64,000 nt of DNA from Faecalibacterium sp. An121 (lineage in GTDB: Bacteria; Bacillota; Clostridia; Oscillospirales; Ruminococcaceae). The notes under the pieces are model-generated. The model saw only the letters and a list, made by a program, of their open reading frames with translations. It was not told the origin of the DNA and ran no database searches. Shown piece by piece: positions 8,072 through 15,770 of the stretch. The DNA lies in the NCBI RefSeq assembly GCF_002160915.1, contig NZ_NFLM01000006.1, positions 62,001-126,000 on the forward strand, given 5' to 3'. Made by a program: the position numbers and the translations under genes. The stretch's first letter is position 1. The number at the start of each line of letters is the position of its first letter.

Positions 8072-8625
8072 CCCTGCGCCAGATCCTTGCCAAAGGACAT
8101 ACATTTGCCCAGTACATCCCCGGTCCTGAGATACTGATAGGTGGGCATTTCAAACAGCACCGGCTTGAGGATGCTGTAATCCAGCCTGCCCTCCTGGTCC
8201 AGCACAGCCTCGTCGGCATAGGTGGCGTCGATGGTGCAGATGATGTTGTCAAAGCCGGGCGTATCGTAGAAATCCGCCGCAGTGCAGGCCATCACCACCG
8301 GGGCGTCGGAGATCATGGGGACGCCGCCGTCGCTCATCTCCCAGCGGAACAGGCCGGACTTGTCCTCCCGGCTGCCGCTGACACAGCCCGCATGGTCCGC
8401 CCTGGGCAGCAGCGCCTCGTCCACAATATTGATCGAGAGCTTGCCGGTGGCCCGGATGCCCTGGTTGGTGTAGTGGGTCTTGGCCAGACTGACCATCACA
8501 TGGTCATGGCCCATGATGCCCAGATGCCCTACAAGCAGCCAGTTGGGTTTGCCCTCCACCATAGCGCCCACCACCACCAGCGGGGTGGGATACAGGGCCA
8601 ATGCGTTTCCGATCTTCTTTTTCAT
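8068..8625 (-). CDS. Flavin reductase-like FMN-binding protein
   Basis: Encodes 185 residues of the flavin reductase-like split-barrel family. Visible family features are LYPTPLVVVGAMVEGKPN at residues 9-26, HVMVSLAKTHYTNQGI, KLSINIVDEAL and the end segment YLRTGDVLGKCMSFGKDL. It should bind FMN and reduce flavin or a small substrate with NAD(P)H. The ATG at 8625 is preceded by AAGGAGGTATACACC. The longer in-frame reading runs back through promoter 2 and is rejected. First gene of an operon with the flavodoxin at 7568-8071. Confidence 0.87.
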   Translation of the reverse strand: MKKKIGNALALYPTPLVVVGAMVEGKPNWLLVGHLGIMGHDHVMVSLAKTHYTNQGIRATGKLSINIVDEALLPRADHAGCVSGSREDKSGLFRWEMSDGGVPMISDAPVVMACTAADFYDTPGFDNIICTIDATYADEAVLDQEGRLDYSILKPVLFEMPTYQYLRTGDVLGKCMSFGKDLAQG

Positions 8626-8670
8626 GGTGTATACCTCCTTGGAATGTCTTTCAATGGTCCCTCTGTCCGT

Positions 8671-8741
8671 AGTATAGGGCAGAGAATGAGGTATGTCCAA
8701 TGCTTCTATTTCATCGAGATCCATACGCCTGGCGCATGGAT
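8671..8741 (-). promoter_or_regulatory. LysR-type promoter/operator 2 (flavin reductase operon)
   Basis: The minus strand has TTGGAC (8695-8700), an 18-nt spacer and TATACT (8671-8676). The 23-bp site at 8719-8741 is an almost perfect palindrome (ATCCATACGCC, T, GGCGCATGGAT) and ends 18 nt from the -35. It is the best copy of the site in the window. Confidence 0.8.
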
Positions 8742-8796
8742 CGGCGAAAACGTCCGGCGGGGCCTGTCCGTCTGATTTGTGTCCATCCTGTGACAT

Positions 8797-8867
8797 TTCC
8801 ATGCTTTACGCGCATGAATCACTATAACAACCAAGTATTGGACAAACGTCCCCTTTTGCTTTATGAT
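8797..8867 (+). promoter_or_regulatory. LysR-type promoter/operator 3 (exported flavodoxin operon)
   Basis: The plus strand has a 23-bp site at 8797-8819 (TTCCATGCT, GCGCATGAAT), an 18-nt gap, TTGGAC (8838-8843), an 18-nt spacer and TATGAT (8862-8867). The geometry is identical to promoters 1 and 2. It diverges from promoter 2, the two sites being 55 nt apart. Confidence 0.78.
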
Positions 8868-8927
8868 AATAGCAGAACAGTGCACTGTATCACATTCATC
8901 TTCTATTTGAACGAGAGGGGCATTTCC

Positions 8928-9596
8928 ATGAAAAGACGTGATTTTCTAAAGCTGTCCGCTGCCGCCGCCCTGGCTGGCGCCGCAGCGGCCTGCGGCGCGG
9001 CTCCGGCGGCCAGCGCTTCTTCTGCACAGGCCTCCAGCCTGACGGCCAGCTCAGCCAGTTCAACCGCTTCGGCGGCTTCCAGCGCAGCCAGCGCGTCCGC
9101 CCAGGCTGCCGGGAGCCGTACCCTGGTGGCCTGTTATTCCGCCACCGGCAACACAGCCGCCGTAGCCGGGTACATTGCCGACGCCACCGGCGCAGACCTG
9201 TTCCTGGTGCAGCCGGTGGACCCCTACACCGACGAGGAGCTGAACTACAACGACAGCGGCAGCCGGGTCTCACAGGAGCACGCAGACCCCGCCCTCCAGA
9301 CGGTGGAACTGGAAGCCACCACCCCCGACGGCTGGGCGGACTACGACACCGTTTTTGTGGGCTATCCCATCTGGTGGGGGCAGGCGGGCTGGCCGCTCAA
9401 CGGCTTTGTCACCGGCAACGACTTTGCGGGCAAGCGGGTCATCCCCTTCTGCACCTCGGCCAGTTCGGGCCTGGGCAGCAGCGCCCAAAACCTGGCCCAG
9501 CTGGCCGGTTCGGGCGATTGGCAGGAAGGGATGCGGTTTCGCTCCTCGGCCAGCGCTGAGGATGTAGCCCAGTGGCTGGCCGGGCTTTCTCTATAA
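8928..9596 (+). CDS. Tat-exported flavodoxin
   Basis: Encodes 222 residues. The N-terminus is a twin-arginine signal (KRRDFLKLSAAAALAG) with a Cys after an Ala-rich stretch (AAAACG), so the product may be a lipoprotein anchored outside the membrane. A Ser/Ala-rich linker to about residue 60 is followed by a flavodoxin domain with YSATGNTAAVAGYIAD, WADYDTVFVGYPIWWGQAG and VIPFCTSASSGLG. Export by Tat suggests that it folds with FMN before secretion. The start has GAGAGGGG upstream. It is first in an operon with a Tat-exported DUF362 protein whose signal and linker are nearly the same, which suggests duplication of the export module. Confidence 0.87.
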   Translation: MKRRDFLKLSAAAALAGAAAACGAAPAASASSAQASSLTASSASSTASAASSAASASAQAAGSRTLVACYSATGNTAAVAGYIADATGADLFLVQPVDPYTDEELNYNDSGSRVSQEHADPALQTVELEATTPDGWADYDTVFVGYPIWWGQAGWPLNGFVTGNDFAGKRVIPFCTSASSGLGSSAQNLAQLAGSGDWQEGMRFRSSASAEDVAQWLAGLSL

Positions 9597-9612
9597 AAAG
9601 GAGGATACAGCC

Positions 9613-10713
9613 ATGAAACGGCGCGATTTTCTCAAACTCTCCGCCGCCGCCGTCCTGGGCGGGGCAGCCGCAGCCTGCGGCGCGGCCCCGGCGGCCAGCG
9701 CTTCTTCGGTGCAGGCGGCCAGCCCGGCCCCTTCCGCCGGCTCTGCCAGCCCGGCAAGCTCCGGCGGAGCGGACACGACCTCCCTCACCACCAACGAGGG
9801 GGACGTCATCGCTCTGACGGACCTGCAGCACCGGACCCAGGATGCAGCCGCCCCTGTGGTCTATTTCACCCGGGAAATCAGCGCGGCGGCGCTGGTGCGG
9901 GCCTATGAGGCTCTGGGCTGGACGCCTTCGGGACGGGTGGCGGTCAAGCTGTCCACCGGCGAACCTCCCGCCTCCAATTACCTTCGCCCCGAACTGGTGG
10001 CCGACCTGATCCACCAGCTGGACGGCACCATCGTGGAGTGCAACACCGCCTATAGCGGCGCCCGCAGCTCCACCGAGGAACATTACCAGGTGGCCCGAGA
10101 GCACGGCTTTGCCGACATCGCCACGGTACAGATCCAGGACAAAAACGGCTCGATGACCCTGCCGGTGGAGGGCGGCGCCCGGCTGCAGGAAAACTATGTG
10201 GGGGCGGCCTTTGCCGACTACGACAGCTATGTGGTGCTCTCCCACTTCAAGGGCCACGCCATGGCAGGCTACGGGGGCGCCATCAAGAACATCTCCATCG
10301 GGCTGGGCAGCTGGGAGGGCAAACAGTGGATCCACTCGGGCGGCACCGGCGGCAGTATGTGGAGCGGCGAACAGGACGCTTTCCTGGAGGCCATGGGGGA
10401 CGCGGGCAAATCCGTCTCGGATGCCCTGGGGCACGGGGCGCACATCGTCTACCTCAATGTGATGAACCGCCTGTCGGTGGACTGCGACTGCGACGGCAAC
10501 CCCGCAGAGCCCGAAATGGCCGACATCGGCATCCTGGCCTCCGCCGATCCGGTGGCCCTGGACCAGGCCTGCATCGATCTGGTGTACGCCGCCCCCAACC
10601 ATCAGGCTCTGGCCCAGCGCATTGAGAGCCGCAACGGCATCCACACGCTGGAGAACGCCCAGGCCATCGGCCTGGGAAGCCGCAGCTACCGGCTAGAGCT
10701 TTTGGAGGGATAA
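9613..10713 (+). CDS. Tat-exported DUF362 domain protein
   Basis: Encodes 366 residues. The twin-arginine signal KRRDFLKLSAAAVLGG and the AAACG site closely copy those of the upstream flavodoxin. After a low-complexity linker comes a DUF362 domain, with RVAVKLSTGEPP, YVVLSHFKGHAMAGYGGAIKN and ADPVALDQACIDLVY. Many DUF362 proteins carry a C-terminal 4Fe-4S ferredoxin domain; that part is absent here, though VDCDCDGN holds two cysteines. The function is unknown. Sixteen bases separate it from the flavodoxin gene, and AAAAGGAGG precedes the start. Pairing with an exported flavodoxin suggests a redox or cofactor role at the cell surface. Confidence 0.85.
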   Translation: MKRRDFLKLSAAAVLGGAAAACGAAPAASASSVQAASPAPSAGSASPASSGGADTTSLTTNEGDVIALTDLQHRTQDAAAPVVYFTREISAAALVRAYEALGWTPSGRVAVKLSTGEPPASNYLRPELVADLIHQLDGTIVECNTAYSGARSSTEEHYQVAREHGFADIATVQIQDKNGSMTLPVEGGARLQENYVGAAFADYDSYVVLSHFKGHAMAGYGGAIKNISIGLGSWEGKQWIHSGGTGGSMWSGEQDAFLEAMGDAGKSVSDALGHGAHIVYLNVMNRLSVDCDCDGNPAEPEMADIGILASADPVALDQACIDLVYAAPNHQALAQRIESRNGIHTLENAQAIGLGSRSYRLELLEG

Positions 10714-10827
10714 GACAAAACCGGGAAAGTATGAGGCGGGATTTTTGTCTGCCGCGGCACCTCCCGCAGTCTGGAGGGCGACCGCCGCACCACCGAGCAG
10801 GCCCTGCGGGAAGAATAGGCAGCAGCA

Positions 10828-10870
10828 AAACGCGCCGCCCGTGCAGGTATGCATGGACGGCGCGCTTTTC
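10828..10870. terminator. Bidirectional terminator between the DUF362 gene and spoIVA
   Basis: CGCGCCGCCCGTGC and GCATGGACGGCGCG form a stem with one mismatch. It is followed by CTTTTCGCTCTTT on the plus strand and by TTTTGCTGC on the minus strand. It lies 5 nt from the spoIVA stop. Confidence 0.75.
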
Positions 10871-10875
10871 GCTCT

Positions 10876-12351
10876 TTATAGAAGAATGCAGATCAGGCCG
10901 GTGCAGCCCTCGTTGATCACCCGCTCCAGGGTCTCCTGCATTTTGGTGCGGGCTTCCTGGGGCATATGCAGCAGCTTTGCCTGCAATCCCTCGTTGACCA
11001 GTTCATGCAGGCTCTTGCCAAAGATGTTGGACTCCCAGATCTTGACCGGATCCTCCTGGCAGTCGGCCAGCAGGCTCTCCACCAGTTCCTCGCTCTGGCG
11101 TTCGCTGCCCACGATGGGGCTCAGTTCGGTGCGGATCACCGCCCGCATCATGTGGATGGACGGTGCGCTGGCTTCCAGCCGCACACCGTACCGTCCCCCC
11201 TGCCGGACGATCTGGGGCTGTTCCAGGTGCAGCTGCTCCACCGAGGGCATCACGATGCCATAGCCGGTGGCCTCCACCTGCTCGAGGGCACTGCGCAGCT
11301 TCTCATATTCCCGTTTGGCCCGGGCCAGCTCGATGATGCAGGGCATCAGACCCGCTTCGTCCCCGATCTCCAGCCCGGTCTGCTCGCTGAGCACCTGGTA
11401 AAAGACCTCGGGTTTCAGCTCCACCGTCACCCGGACGCTGCCCTCGGCCAGATCCATCCCGGTGACAGACGACTGCTGCACCGCGTCACAGGCCAGGCCC
11501 TGGCCGCCGCTTTGCAGGTCCTTCATGCGGGACACCCGGCTGGCAAAATCCATGGCCGCCCCATAGACGCTGCTTTGCAGCCAATGGCCGCTCTCCAGCA
11601 TGGTCACCCAGCGCGGCATGGCAAAATCCAGCTCCCGCACGGGGAACTCATACAGCACCCCTTCCAGGATCTTTTCCAGGGCGGGGGCATCCAGGTCGAT
11701 GCAGCTGACCGGCAGCACCGACCGGTGGTACTGCCCCTCCATGGCGGCCGCCAGCCGGACGGTCTCGGGGGCGTCGGGATGGGCGCTGTTCAGCAGGATG
11801 ACATAGGGCTTGCCCAGCTCCTCCAGCTCTGCGATCACCCGCGCCTCAGCTTTTTCGTAGCCCGCCCGGGGGATATCGCTGATGGTGCCGTCGGTGGTCA
11901 CCACCACGCCGATGGTGGAGTGATCCCGGATCACCTTGCGGGTGCCGGTCTCAGCCGCCAGGTCAAAGGGCACCGCCTCGTCGAACCAGGGACTTTTGAC
12001 CATCCGGGGCTTCTCGTCCTCCTCGTGGCCCATGGCCCCCTCCACCATATAACCCACGCAGTCGATCAGCCGCACCCGGCACTCGCCGCCCCCCTCCAGC
12101 TGGAGGGGCACTGCCGTCTCCGGGATGAACTTGGGCTCGGTGGTCATGATGGTGCGGCCGGCAGCCGACTGGGGCAGCTCATCCCGGGCCCGGGCCCGGG
12201 CGGCAGGGTCCTCCAGCGCGGGCAGCACCAGGGCCTCCATAAACTGCTTGATCAAGGTGCTTTTGCCGCTGCGCACCGGGCCCACCACTCCGATGTAGAT
12301 ATCGCCGCCTGTCCTGGCGCCGATCTCCCGATACAGTACAGGATTTTCCAC
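10876..12351 (-). CDS. spoIVA: Stage IV sporulation protein A (coat morphogenetic ATPase)
   Basis: Encodes 491 residues, almost exactly the B. subtilis length (492). SpoIVA is an ATPase that polymerises on the forespore surface as the base of the spore coat. The Walker A loop is GVVGPVRSGKST at about residues 20-31. Walker B-like RLIDCVGYMVEGAMGHEEDE, an HSTIGVVVTTDG stretch and the conserved end (INEGCTGLICILL) follow. The start is a GTG at 12351 with AGAGGAGGAAG upstream; no ATG fits. It lies 17 nt after the sipL-type gene, so they form an operon. Expression is probably in the mother cell. Confidence 0.96.
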   Translation of the reverse strand: MENPVLYREIGARTGGDIYIGVVGPVRSGKSTLIKQFMEALVLPALEDPAARARARDELPQSAAGRTIMTTEPKFIPETAVPLQLEGGGECRVRLIDCVGYMVEGAMGHEEDEKPRMVKSPWFDEAVPFDLAAETGTRKVIRDHSTIGVVVTTDGTISDIPRAGYEKAEARVIAELEELGKPYVILLNSAHPDAPETVRLAAAMEGQYHRSVLPVSCIDLDAPALEKILEGVLYEFPVRELDFAMPRWVTMLESGHWLQSSVYGAAMDFASRVSRMKDLQSGGQGLACDAVQQSSVTGMDLAEGSVRVTVELKPEVFYQVLSEQTGLEIGDEAGLMPCIIELARAKREYEKLRSALEQVEATGYGIVMPSVEQLHLEQPQIVRQGGRYGVRLEASAPSIHMMRAVIRTELSPIVGSERQSEELVESLLADCQEDPVKIWESNIFGKSLHELVNEGLQAKLLHMPQEARTKMQETLERVINEGCTGLICILL

Positions 12352-12368
12352 GGTGTATCTTCCTCCTC

Positions 12369-13883
12369 TCAGGCGCCGGGCACCAACAGGCGGCAGGCCG
12401 CCGCCAGGGTGCGGGTGTCGGGCTCCAGGCCGTTTGCCTCCAGCATCTGCCCCGGGGAGACATGGAACCGCCGTGCGATGTCGAACAGTTCCTCTCCCGG
12501 CTGGGCGTAATAGATCCGCAGGGAGATGTCCGGGTCGACGGGGGCCAGAGGCTCCCCTGTCTGGATCTCGCTGACAAAAGGCCTGCTTTCCCGCCGCAGC
12601 ACCGCTCCCTGGGCCCGGGCGCTGACGGTCACCTCCAGCGTCCCGCCGGTACAGGCGGCCCGGACGTCCTCCGCGGACAGCCAGCATTCGGCATACAGCT
12701 CCCCTGCGGGGCAGCCGGCCAGGGGCAGGGTGAGTTCGGCGGATTTGTCATAGCTGTCGATCTCGTCCAGACTGTTCTGGCCAAAGGCAGTCACCTGCAC
12801 CTTGGCCGTCAGCACCGGGGCATCCCTCTGCATCTCCACCGACACCGGCCCAAAAGAGGCAAAGCAGGCCAGGAGCCGGGTATTCTCATCCGGCAGCGGC
12901 CCCGAACAGGTCACGGCAACGCTCTGGTCCACCATGCAGGCCAGCTGTTCCGCCTCCAGAGGGGCCGTCTCGCTGAGGATCTCGCACTGAGTGGAAAAGG
13001 CGTCCGCCACGCAGCGCAGCTCATAAGGCCGCCAGGCGCGCAGGTGCAGCAGGGCGGTGGCCGTCAGTTTGCCGGGTCCTCCCTGCTCTCCCTCCGCGAT
13101 GGTAAAGCCCACCGGCTCGGCCACGCACAGGCACTGGCAGTCCTCCGACAGCCCCTCCACATCCAGGATCTGATTGAAGGGGATCACCGCATCCTGGCTT
13201 TGCAGTCCGCCCCCATCCCCGGCCCGCCAGGCGCACTGGGCATGGATCTCGCCCTTGACCACCGCCTTGCCGCTGAGCAGTTTCACCTCTTTGACCAAGG
13301 CGCTGCCGCTGACGTCCAGCACGGCGGCGGGGGGCTGGGCAAAGGCGATGGGACCGTCGGCCGAGATCAGCTTATCCAGGACGGCGGCCCGCCGCACCCC
13401 CTGCAGCAGATCCAGGCGCTGCTGGATGCCGCAGTCGGCCAGGCCGGTGATCACCTCGGTGCTGCACTGGGCCGACACCGAAGCCGTCAGTTCATAGGCG
13501 CCCCGCACCTCGATCCGCCGCGGGTTGACCGCCCTGCAGTTGAGGTATTCTGTCTCCCCTTCCACCACGGCGCTCCAGGAGGAAAAAGAGAACTCCGGCA
13601 GCTCCAGACTTTTGTGGAAGGGCAGTTTCTGCTCGGTCTGGCACAGGCCGGCCCCTTCTTCCCCCTGGTAGTAGACGGTGCAGCGGATGTACCCGTCCAG
13701 ATTCAGGCGGCCCGGCTGCAGCTGTTTTTGCAGCACCACCGGCCGCGCAAAGCACTTGACGATCTTGAACACCTGGGGCAGATAATCCGAGATGAGGATC
13801 TCGGCCTCCACCGGCAGTTCTGCCTGGACGGTGCAGCACCCGCCCCCGGCGTAGAGTATATCACGGAAGACCTTCAGTTCCAT
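12369..13883 (-). CDS. sipL: SipL-like spore coat protein (DUF3794 repeats and LysM)
   Basis: Encodes 504 residues with DUF3794/SPOCS-type repeats through the first 430 residues and one C-terminal LysM domain (RIYYAQPGEELFDIARRFHVS). This is the layout of Clostridioides difficile SipL, the SpoIVA-interacting protein that does the job of SpoVID. Direct upstream placement before spoIVA supports that role. The ATG at 13883 follows AAAGGAG with an 11-nt gap. Upstream, GTCTAAA and GCATAAAAT with a spacing of about 15 nt could be a mother-cell sigma-E-type promoter, but this is weak. The alternative name is LysM/DUF3794 protein of unknown role. Confidence 0.87.
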   Translation of the reverse strand: MELKVFRDILYAGGGCCTVQAELPVEAEILISDYLPQVFKIVKCFARPVVLQKQLQPGRLNLDGYIRCTVYYQGEEGAGLCQTEQKLPFHKSLELPEFSFSSWSAVVEGETEYLNCRAVNPRRIEVRGAYELTASVSAQCSTEVITGLADCGIQQRLDLLQGVRRAAVLDKLISADGPIAFAQPPAAVLDVSGSALVKEVKLLSGKAVVKGEIHAQCAWRAGDGGGLQSQDAVIPFNQILDVEGLSEDCQCLCVAEPVGFTIAEGEQGGPGKLTATALLHLRAWRPYELRCVADAFSTQCEILSETAPLEAEQLACMVDQSVAVTCSGPLPDENTRLLACFASFGPVSVEMQRDAPVLTAKVQVTAFGQNSLDEIDSYDKSAELTLPLAGCPAGELYAECWLSAEDVRAACTGGTLEVTVSARAQGAVLRRESRPFVSEIQTGEPLAPVDPDISLRIYYAQPGEELFDIARRFHVSPGQMLEANGLEPDTRTLAAACRLLVPGA

Positions 13884-13975
13884 TGTTGATGGCGCTCCTT
13901 TCCTGTCCGCGTTCATGTCCCATTGCGCATGGTCCATTTTATGCGGCAGCCGGCCGGGTTTAGACCGGACGCAGC

Positions 13976-14020
13976 AAGGCCCGCAGGGCGGCTTGACTTG
14001 CAAGCGGCTCTGCGGGCCTT
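13976..14020 (-). terminator. Long GC-rich hairpin after spoVM
   Basis: AAGGCCCGCAG and CTGCGGGCCTT pair at the base, and GCTTG/CAAGC continue the stem inside. There is no good U-tract, so it may be a processing or 3'-protecting hairpin rather than a simple terminator. It lies 13 nt beyond the spoVM stop. Confidence 0.55.
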
Positions 14021-14032
14021 CCGGCTTTGGAT

Positions 14033-14113
14033 TCAGTTTTCTTTCCGGACGCCGAACAGCAGGCGCAGCAGGCCGGCCAAGCATCGCGGGCTCTTGATGA
14101 CGATGATCTGCAT
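14033..14113 (-). CDS. spoVM: SpoVM, 26-residue coat-anchoring peptide
   Basis: Encodes 26 residues, exactly the length of B. subtilis SpoVM, the amphipathic peptide that recognises forespore membrane curvature and recruits SpoIVA. Aligned without gaps it keeps Met1, Ile6-Lys7, Pro9, Leu12, Gly14, Arg17 and Gly21 and ends with RKEN where SpoVM ends RKD. Pro9 is known to be important. Gene order agrees: it follows thiN as in B. subtilis (yloS-spoVM), and spoIVA lies 1.7 kb away. Upstream are AAGGAAAGGCAGGG and TATAAT (14145-14150). It is too short for standard gene callers and easily missed. Confidence 0.9.
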   Translation of the reverse strand: MQIIVIKSPRCLAGLLRLLFGVRKEN

Positions 14114-14176
14114 AAATGGTTCCCTGCCTTTCCTTCTTTGCCCTATTATAGGCGGCAGAGGCCCAAAATGTTCCGA

Positions 14177-14821
14177 TCAGGGGGCATCCGGCTTTGTTTC
14201 CACCACCAGCAGGGCCCCTTCCCGCACCGACAGGGTGATGCAGTCCGAACCGGGGGCGTATTCGTTGCTGACCCCCAGAGGGTAACCCGCCGTCAGCGTG
14301 GCGTCGGTCAGCTCATAAAAGGCGCCCCGGATGTTCACCCCGGAGGCCCGCCCTTCCATGGGAAAGACGGACAGGTAGAAATATTCCCCTTTGGGGTAGG
14401 CGCGGCTCTGTCCCGGCAGCAGATAGGTGAGGCGGCTGTGCTCATCCAGAAGGGTGGTCCGCACCCCCCGCTGCTCCAGCCCGAGGCCGGTGCAGAGGTT
14501 TGCCAGGGTGTGTTCCAGCCGGCTGCCGCCCAGGCAGCCCAGCATCAGCACCTCCCGGTATCCCTCCCGGGACGCCAGCTTGGCGGCGTATTCGGTGTCG
14601 GTGTCATCCTTTACATGGGGCAGCACCACCAGCTCCTCCCCGGGCAGGGCCTGGGGCCGGGGGGCCGAATCAAAATCCCCCACCACGGCGTCGGGCCTCC
14701 GGCCCAGCACCTGGCAGCTGCGGTAGCCTGCATCGCAGGCGATCAGGTGATCGTCGGGCCGCAGCGCCGCAGCCATCTGCCCGCTGACCGGGCAGGCCGA
14801 AAGGATCACACAGCGCGGCAT
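14177..14821 (-). CDS. thiN: Thiamine diphosphokinase
   Basis: Encodes 214 residues of the thiamine pyrophosphokinase family, which transfers pyrophosphate from ATP to thiamine to make the cofactor. Family motifs are HLIACDAGYRSC, VVGDFDSAPRP and VKDDTDTEYA (acidic metal-binding residues), and the C-terminal half has GVSNEYA before SVREGALLVVET. The start follows AAAGGAGTGACGCT. It lies downstream of rsgA as in other Bacillota, but the rpe gene often found between them is absent. Confidence 0.93.
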   Translation of the reverse strand: MPRCVILSACPVSGQMAAALRPDDHLIACDAGYRSCQVLGRRPDAVVGDFDSAPRPQALPGEELVVLPHVKDDTDTEYAAKLASREGYREVLMLGCLGGSRLEHTLANLCTGLGLEQRGVRTTLLDEHSRLTYLLPGQSRAYPKGEYFYLSVFPMEGRASGVNIRGAFYELTDATLTAGYPLGVSNEYAPGSDCITLSVREGALLVVETKPDAP

Positions 14822-14864
14822 AGCGTCACTCCTTTTCTCTCCCCATCCCGTCCGGGCGGGGTTT

Positions 14865-15758
14865 TTACAGGCTGGGCTCCTGTCGCCGGGGCTGTTCCCA
14901 GTCTTTGACGTCCTTTACCTCGTCGTACATGGCGCAGTAGCTGTCGTAGCGGGTCTGGGACAGCAGCCCCTGTGCCAGGGCCTCCCGGATGGCGCAGCCC
15001 TTTTCGCTGCGGTGGGAGCAGCCCGTGAACTGGCACCGGCCCAGATAAGGCCCGAACTCCGGGAAGGCCAGCTCCAGTTCTTCCTTGGGGATATAGCCCG
15101 CCCTGCCGGCCTCCAGGCTGGCAAAGCCCGGCGTATCGGCAATGCGCCCTCCAAAAGCTTCAAAGATGGTCACTTCCCGGGTGGTGTGGCGGCCCCGGCC
15201 CAGCTTGCGGCTGATGGCCGCCGTCTCCCGCCCGGCATCGGGCAGAAGGGCGTTGAGCAGGGTGGATTTGCCCACCCCCGAGTTACCGCAGAAAGCGCAC
15301 AGCCGTCCGCTGATCCAGCCTTTCACCTCGTCCAGACCTTCCCCTGTCTCGTAGTCGATCCGGATGAAGGGCAGGGTGGACTTTGCATAGGCTTTTTCCA
15401 GAAAATCCGCACCGGCCAGATCGCTCTTGGTGCAGACCACCACCGGCTGCACCCCTTTATCCACCGCGATGGCGGACAGCTTATCCAGCACCAGGGTGCT
15501 GGGGGAGGGCTGAGTGGTGCTGGCCACCAGGAACAGCACATCCAGATTGGCCACCGGCGGCCGGACAAAGACGTTTTTGCGGGGGGCGATCTGGTCGATG
15601 ACGGCGGCGCCGTTCTCCACGGCCAGGGTGACGTTGTCCCCTGCCACAGGGCTGCGCCGCTGCTTGCGGAAGATGCCCCGGGCCTTGCACTCCACCACGC
15701 CCTGCGATGTCTTGACGTAGTAGAAGCCGCCGATGCCTTTCACGATATATCCGTCCAT
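14865..15758 (-). CDS. rsgA: Ribosome small-subunit GTPase RsgA
   Basis: Encodes 297 residues of RsgA (YloQ/CpgA), a circularly permuted GTPase acting late in 30S assembly. An N-terminal OB fold is followed by the permuted G motifs: G4 VVCTKSDL, then G1 GNSGVGKSTLLNAL and G3 DTPGF. A zinc-binding end has CQFTGCSHRSEKGCA. The order matches the family. It starts 12 nt after the PASTA kinase stop with only a weak GCGCAGG signal, so translational coupling is likely. Confidence 0.95.
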   Translation of the reverse strand: MDGYIVKGIGGFYYVKTSQGVVECKARGIFRKQRRSPVAGDNVTLAVENGAAVIDQIAPRKNVFVRPPVANLDVLFLVASTTQPSPSTLVLDKLSAIAVDKGVQPVVVCTKSDLAGADFLEKAYAKSTLPFIRIDYETGEGLDEVKGWISGRLCAFCGNSGVGKSTLLNALLPDAGRETAAISRKLGRGRHTTREVTIFEAFGGRIADTPGFASLEAGRAGYIPKEELELAFPEFGPYLGRCQFTGCSHRSEKGCAIREALAQGLLSQTRYDSYCAMYDEVKDVKDWEQPRRQEPSL

Positions 15759-15770
15759 CCTGCGCCCCCG

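Noticed and set aside
8626-8802. Longer N-terminus for the flavin reductase
   Set aside because: It contains promoter 2 and the LysR-type site. The ATG at 8625 has AAGGAGG.
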